The position numbers and the translations under genes were made by a program. 64,000 bases of DNA from contig CAWHYZ010000021.1 in assembly GCA_963833605.1 (NCBI GenBank), positions 1 through 64,000 on the forward strand. Reading direction: 5' to 3'. The DNA comes from JAFAXD01 sp963833605 (GTDB taxonomy: Bacteria; Pseudomonadota; Alphaproteobacteria; Rhizobiales; Xanthobacteraceae). Shown piece after piece: positions 60,488-64,000 of this stretch; position 1 is the stretch's first letter, and each line of letters starts with the position of its first letter. The notes beneath the pieces were generated by a model that ran no database searches, was not told where the DNA came from, and saw nothing but the letters and a program-made list of their open reading frames with translations.

Positions 60488-62461
60488 ATGGCCAATCTGA
60501 CCAAAAGTGTAATTCTGGGCGCTGGCGTGCTGTTCGCCGCCTGGACCGGCGGCGCGCTCGGGCAGACCCCGCCGCCGCCCGATCAGAGTCTGGTGACGCG
60601 CGGCGCCTACCTCGCCAAGGCCGCCGACTGCATGCCGTGCCACACCTCCGCCAAGGACAAGCCCTTCGCCGGCGGGCTGAAGCTCGACACGCCGTTCGGC
60701 GCGATCTTCTCGCCCAATATCACGCCCGATCCCGACACCGGCATCGGCCGCTGGAGCTACGAGAATTTCAAGAATGCGGTGCACGCCGGCATCCGCGCCG
60801 ACGGCAGCTACCTCTATCCGGTGATGACCTATGATGCCTTCACCCTGATCACCGAGGACGACCTCAAGGCGTTGTGGGCCTATTTCCGCAGCATTCCGGC
60901 GATCAAGCAGCAGAACCGCGGCAACGAGCTCAGCTTCCCGTTCAGTATCAGGCTGAGCCTGCTGCCATGGCGCTGGCTGTTCTTCACCGAGGGCTATTAC
61001 AAGCAAAACCCCGCCAAGGGTCCGCAGTGGAACCGCGGCGCCTACCTGGTGGAGGCGCTCGCCCACTGCAGCGACTGCCACACCCCGCGCAACTTCATGG
61101 GCGCGACCATGCCGAGCAAGTGGTTGCAGGGCGCGCGCATCGACCAGTGGTATGCGCCCAACATCACGGCCGAGGCGCTGCGCAACACCAACAAGTGGGA
61201 CAAGGCCCGGCTCGTCGCATTCCTGCGCAAGGGCTCCGCCAACAACTCGACCGTGCTCGGACCGATGCAGGAGGTGGTGCACGACAGCCTGTCGTCGCTG
61301 CGCGAGTCCGATCTCGACGCCATGGCGACCTTCCTGCTCGACCTGTCGCCGGGCGAGGAGAAGCCGCCGCCCCAGGTCGCCAGCACGCTCGCCCCCGCGG
61401 TCGCGGCGCGCGCCGCCAAACTCTACGGCGACAATTGCACGACCTGCCATCAGGCCGACGGCGCCGGCATTGCGAACTCCATTCCGCCGCTCGCCGCCAA
61501 CCCGGCGGTCGTCGCCGCCAAGCCGTTCGATATCCTGGCGGTGGTGTTGCAAGGTGTTCCGGCGCGCGGCGACCTGCCGGCGATGCCGAACTTTGCCGGC
61601 TCGCTCAGCGACCAGGACGTGGCCGACCTCGCGAACTATGTGCGGACCAGCTTCGGCAACCGCGCGGCCGCGAATGCGACGCCCAGCATGGTGGCAACGT
61701 GGCGCTCGACGCTGGCGCTGCCGGTCTATGCCAGCGCGTCCGCCCGCGGCTTCGACTGCCCCGATGTCGGCCAGGGTGGCAGCGCGAGCTTCGATCCCAA
61801 CCTGATCGCGGCGTTCGGCCGCGAGATGAGCCAGCGCTCGGTCGCCTACGCGCACCTGGTCGCGACCTATCAGGCGCAAAATCCCAGCGCCGGAATGGCC
61901 GACATCGTCAACAATCTGGTCGCAGCCTATTGTCCGGTGGTCGCGTCGAATGCGTCGCTCTCGAACGACGCCAAGAGCCAGGCGGTGAGGCGCTTCGCGC
62001 AGGAGATCACCTCCTACGTGACCAGCATGAGCGTGAACCAGAGCGAGCCCGACGTTGGCGTCGTGTGGGCGACGCCGCTCGGCGCCTCGTTGCTCGAGCA
62101 CGACCCATCGTGGCAGCCGACCCTGAGCTGTCCGGCGGCTGACAAATCCGGCGTGCCGGCCGCGCTCCTCGCTGCCGCCGCAAAACTGCAAGGCAAGCCC
62201 GATCCCGGCCTGACGGCCGACGCCGCCAAGGCCCAGGCCGCCGCCCTGGCGACGCAGGATCCGAAGGCTCGCCTCGCCGACGTGGCCAATGCGCTGATCC
62301 TTGCGTATTGCCAGGGCGTGAGCGGGCTCACCGGGCTCGATCCGGCGCAGAAGTCCGCAGCGCTCACGCGCTATGGCGAGGTGGTGATCGAGGCGCTGCA
62401 GGCAAAGGCAGCCACCCTGCCCGCGGCCCCCGCGGCTCCGGCGGCCCCGGCCGCCAAATAG
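60488..62461 (+). CDS. Triheme alcohol dehydrogenase-type cytochrome c with C-terminal extension
   Basis: This 657-residue exported protein has signal peptide MANLTKSVILGAGVLFAAWT and three c-heme sites: AADCMPCHTSAKDKPFAGGL, ALAHCSDCHTPRN and DNCTTCHQADGAGIANSIPP. The first 430 residues match the cytochrome subunit of membrane-bound PQQ alcohol/gluconate dehydrogenases. The remaining about 220 residues (from ASARGFDCPDVGQGGSASFD) have no heme motif, are alpha-helical and end in an Ala/Pro repeat. It follows pqqD by 180 bases. ATG 60488 is chosen over the longer frame for its signal peptide. It may pass electrons from a quinoprotein dehydrogenase to the quinone pool or an oxidase. Confidence 0.82.
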   Translation: MANLTKSVILGAGVLFAAWTGGALGQTPPPPDQSLVTRGAYLAKAADCMPCHTSAKDKPFAGGLKLDTPFGAIFSPNITPDPDTGIGRWSYENFKNAVHAGIRADGSYLYPVMTYDAFTLITEDDLKALWAYFRSIPAIKQQNRGNELSFPFSIRLSLLPWRWLFFTEGYYKQNPAKGPQWNRGAYLVEALAHCSDCHTPRNFMGATMPSKWLQGARIDQWYAPNITAEALRNTNKWDKARLVAFLRKGSANNSTVLGPMQEVVHDSLSSLRESDLDAMATFLLDLSPGEEKPPPQVASTLAPAVAARAAKLYGDNCTTCHQADGAGIANSIPPLAANPAVVAAKPFDILAVVLQGVPARGDLPAMPNFAGSLSDQDVADLANYVRTSFGNRAAANATPSMVATWRSTLALPVYASASARGFDCPDVGQGGSASFDPNLIAAFGREMSQRSVAYAHLVATYQAQNPSAGMADIVNNLVAAYCPVVASNASLSNDAKSQAVRRFAQEITSYVTSMSVNQSEPDVGVVWATPLGASLLEHDPSWQPTLSCPAADKSGVPAALLAAAAKLQGKPDPGLTADAAKAQAAALATQDPKARLADVANALILAYCQGVSGLTGLDPAQKSAALTRYGEVVIEALQAKAATLPAAPAAPAAPAAK

Positions 62462-62506
62462 CGGCCCCACGCGAGCCGTCGGCGCGCGCCGGCAAAGCCA
62501 TTCGGG

Positions 62507-62640
62507 CCTCATCCTGAGGAGCACGCGCGCCAATGCGCGCGTGCGTCTCGAAGGATGGCCACAAGTACGCGCTTTTCGCTCTTGGCCGTCCTTCGAGACG
62601 CTCCCCCGGATTAAATCCGGGGTCGCTCCTCAGGACGAGG
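62507..62640. repeat. Dispersed rhizobial inverted repeat
   Basis: The outer arms CCTCATCCTGAGGAGC and GCTCCTCAGGACGAGG and inner arms around CGTCTCGAAGGATGGCC and GGCCGTCCTTCGAGACG pair almost completely, giving a long cruciform-capable element after the cytochrome gene. The same unit is common between genes of Bradyrhizobium relatives. Confidence 0.75.
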
Positions 62641-62742
62641 TCGGAAAACTTCACAAGCGTGTAAACCGGCAACCCGGTACGCCTCGGCAAAACTGTTTGA
62701 AGCCATCGCCTTGAAGCCACGTCGTCAACCTTTCCCCACGCT

Positions 62743-62914
62743 GTCATTGCCCGCGCAAGCGGGCAACCCAGTACGCCTGGGCAAAGCTGTTTGAAGCGAT
62801 CTGCCGGCCACGACGCTGACGGCATGTCAACAACTCATCAAACCAACAACCGGACCATGACATCGCTCCGCACGTCCTGTGTGTACTGGGTTGCCCGCTT
62901 GCGCGGGCAATGAC
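62743..62914. repeat. Perfect 32-base inverted repeat pair
   Basis: The arms 62743-62774 and 62883-62914 are exact inverted copies over 32 bases (core GCCCGCGCAAGCGGGC). Just upstream, 62669-62706 repeats the segment 62762-62799 (GGCAACCC-GTACGCCT-GGCAAA-CTGTTTGAAGC) with a few changes. No open frame is inside. Confidence 0.75.
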
Positions 62915-63172
62915 ACCGCGGGGGTGATCCAGAGCCGCGACACACAAGCATTCGTCGTTTGATCGCGGCGCCTCATAGCGACTCGTAATACCCCATAAAC
63001 ATGCTCGACCGTGGAATAACGTCCAGCCCGGACGATTTCGTTCTGGGCCATAACGCCTCGCTATGCGCGCACGGCCGCGACAGAGTCGTTCTGGCCGCGC
63101 TTTCGATGCAAACAATTGTTGTTGTTGCCCGCGAGCCGTCTATATCATCCGAACCAACCCGGGGGGAAACAT

Positions 63173-63583
63173 ATGCGGTTGTTCTTGATGGTTCTGTGCA
63201 TAGGATTGCTCGCCGGCTGCGCCACCCTGACCAAGGGCACGACCCAGCTCGTGATCGTCGAAACGCCTGGTGTGCCCGGCGCGAAGTGCACGCTGACCTC
63301 CAGCGCCATCGGCACGCAGACCGTCGTGACGCCGGGGACGATCAATCTGCAGAAAGGATCGGACAACATTTCGGTCCGGTGTTCCAAGGCCTGCTACCAC
63401 GACGGCCTGGGCACCATCGCGTCCAACCTGGAGGGCATGACGGCCGGCAATATCGTCGTGGGCGGAGTGATCGGGCTGGGTGTCGATGCCGCGACGGGCG
63501 CGATGAACAAATATTCGCCCGAGATTCAAATTGCCATGACGCGCAATCCAAACTGCGGCGCGCCCACGGCGCCCTCGAAATAG
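63173..63583 (+). CDS. Small lipoprotein of unknown function
   Basis: This 136-residue protein starts at ATG 63173 (GGGGGGAAA upstream). The signal peptide ends in a lipobox (MRLFLMVLCIGLLAGCATLT), so Cys16 would be lipidated. The mature part is beta-rich (TTQLVIVETPGVPGAKCTLT, GTINLQKGSDNISVRCSKAC) with a glycine-rich possible membrane hairpin (MTAGNIVVGGVIGLGVDAAT). It resembles the widespread short outer-membrane lipoproteins of Alphaproteobacteria, for which no function is known. It stands alone beyond the methylotrophy genes. Confidence 0.75.
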   Translation: MRLFLMVLCIGLLAGCATLTKGTTQLVIVETPGVPGAKCTLTSSAIGTQTVVTPGTINLQKGSDNISVRCSKACYHDGLGTIASNLEGMTAGNIVVGGVIGLGVDAATGAMNKYSPEIQIAMTRNPNCGAPTAPSK

Positions 63584-64000
63584 GAACTTAAAGCCGCGCG
63601 AGCCTGACGGAACCACAAAATCTGATCTCACCACAACGGCGCCCAGGCGCTGCGCTACCCAAGGGCTCCGCGATTTTGCCCGTTGCTCCGACTGTGCATG
63701 ATGGCAACCGCCAAACTCTGGTCCCCTCCGGATGAAGATCGGGGGCAACGTCAGCTTCCGCTCTGCGCGTCAGCCGCAGATAGTCACATAATTAAAGAAT
63801 TCGCACGCTTGGCCAAGCAGCGCTTGGCTGAGAATTAGCAAGCATTCGCAAACGGAGTGCTAAAAGTGCGCGGGAGATGGAAGTCTACGCCGACCCTAAT
63901 CCCTGTGGCAAATACCGCGGAGTTTCCAGTCTGCTCGCCTCTTCGAGATCACACTTGGTGCAATCGGGGCAGCAGTGAACTCACTCACTCTTATCCACGC
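63584..64000. other. No recognisable gene
   Basis: I see no coding frame, tRNA or mobile-element feature with support in this last stretch. It becomes richer in AT after about 63780. The window ends in non-coding or unrecognised sequence. Confidence 0.4.

Noticed and set aside
60401..62533. A 710-codon minus frame opposite the triheme cytochrome
   Set aside because: It is rich in Arg, Gly and His with no motifs, the usual shadow of a GC-rich gene whose true strand has heme sites and a signal peptide.
1..64000. CRISPR arrays, tRNA or rRNA genes
   Set aside because: I looked for regularly spaced repeats and for cloverleaf-like or rRNA segments and found none; the repeats present are palindromic dispersed elements.

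Overview
The window looks like a chromosomal methylotrophy island of a GC-rich alphaproteobacterium, most likely order Hyphomicrobiales (Rhizobiales). This rests on the gene set (MtdB-type dehydrogenase, fhcBADC, XoxF-type methanol dehydrogenase, lanmodulin, TonB-dependent receptor), on the codon usage, and on intergenic palindromes that I know from Bradyrhizobium and Rhodopseudomonas-like genomes (10619-10747, 15421-15575, 57062-57106, 62507-62914). No species can be named from the sequence alone.

Layout. 0-2.3 kb: accessory DNA with a decayed toxin-antitoxin pair and an AT-rich orphan gene. 2.5-11.9 kb (minus strand): a probable N-heteroaromatic uptake and catabolism operon. It holds a NicX-like ring-cleavage dioxygenase, a NitT/TauT-type ABC transporter, a dihydroxypseudooxynicotine-hydrolase-like alpha/beta hydrolase and a three-subunit molybdenum hydroxylase. 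Most of it is riddled with frameshifts. 12.4-15.8 kb: GYD protein, 6-phosphogluconolactonase, pqqE and an orphan pqqA. 16.4-20.8 kb (minus): cofactor genes for methanofuran and tetrahydromethanopterin (H4MPT), namely an MfnB-dihydroneopterin aldolase fusion, an MfnE-like kinase, an AfpA flavoprotein, a DHPS-like protein and a DUF447 protein. 21.0-25.4 kb: a five-gene ABC/beta-propeller operon of the PQQ-dehydrogenase-associated (lut-like) type. 25.5-29.4 kb (minus): xoxF-xoxG-xoxJ plus a CXXCW protein. 29.8-36.4 kb: quinoprotein relay proteins, a second NitT/TauT-like ABC transporter, a HAD phosphatase, and pentapeptide and small exported proteins. 36.4-42.4 kb (minus): pterin dehydratase-like gene, fhcBADC, a small exported protein and dihydropteroate synthase. 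42.5-49.0 kb (plus, divergent): mptG, mtdB, ATP-grasp, mch, RimK-like ligase, CitG-like protein and fae. 49.1-51.3 kb: a two-component system. 51.6-58.1 kb: TonB, a HisA-like protein, an MfnF-like protein, a TonB-dependent receptor, cytochrome c and lanmodulin. 58.3-62.5 kb: pqqA2-pqqB-pqqC-pqqD and a triheme cytochrome. 62.5-64 kb: repeats and a lipoprotein.

How it works together (inference from known families). Lanthanides would cross the outer membrane through the TonB/TonB-dependent receptor pair and be buffered in the periplasm by lanmodulin. PQQ would come from PqqA-E. XoxF with PQQ and a lanthanide oxidises methanol and passes electrons to XoxG. Formaldehyde is captured by Fae onto H4MPT, oxidised by MtdB and Mch, and transferred and hydrolysed by Fhc to formate. 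The surrounding genes make H4MPT and methanofuran. No mxaF, mtdA, fchA, serine-cycle or Calvin-cycle gene lies in this window.

Quality caveat. Single-base frameshifts are dense in the first 9.5 kb and sporadic later (xoxF, an ATP-grasp gene, mch, a histidine kinase). Conserved motifs are intact on both sides of the breaks, so assembly or sequencing indels are at least as likely as real pseudogenes.
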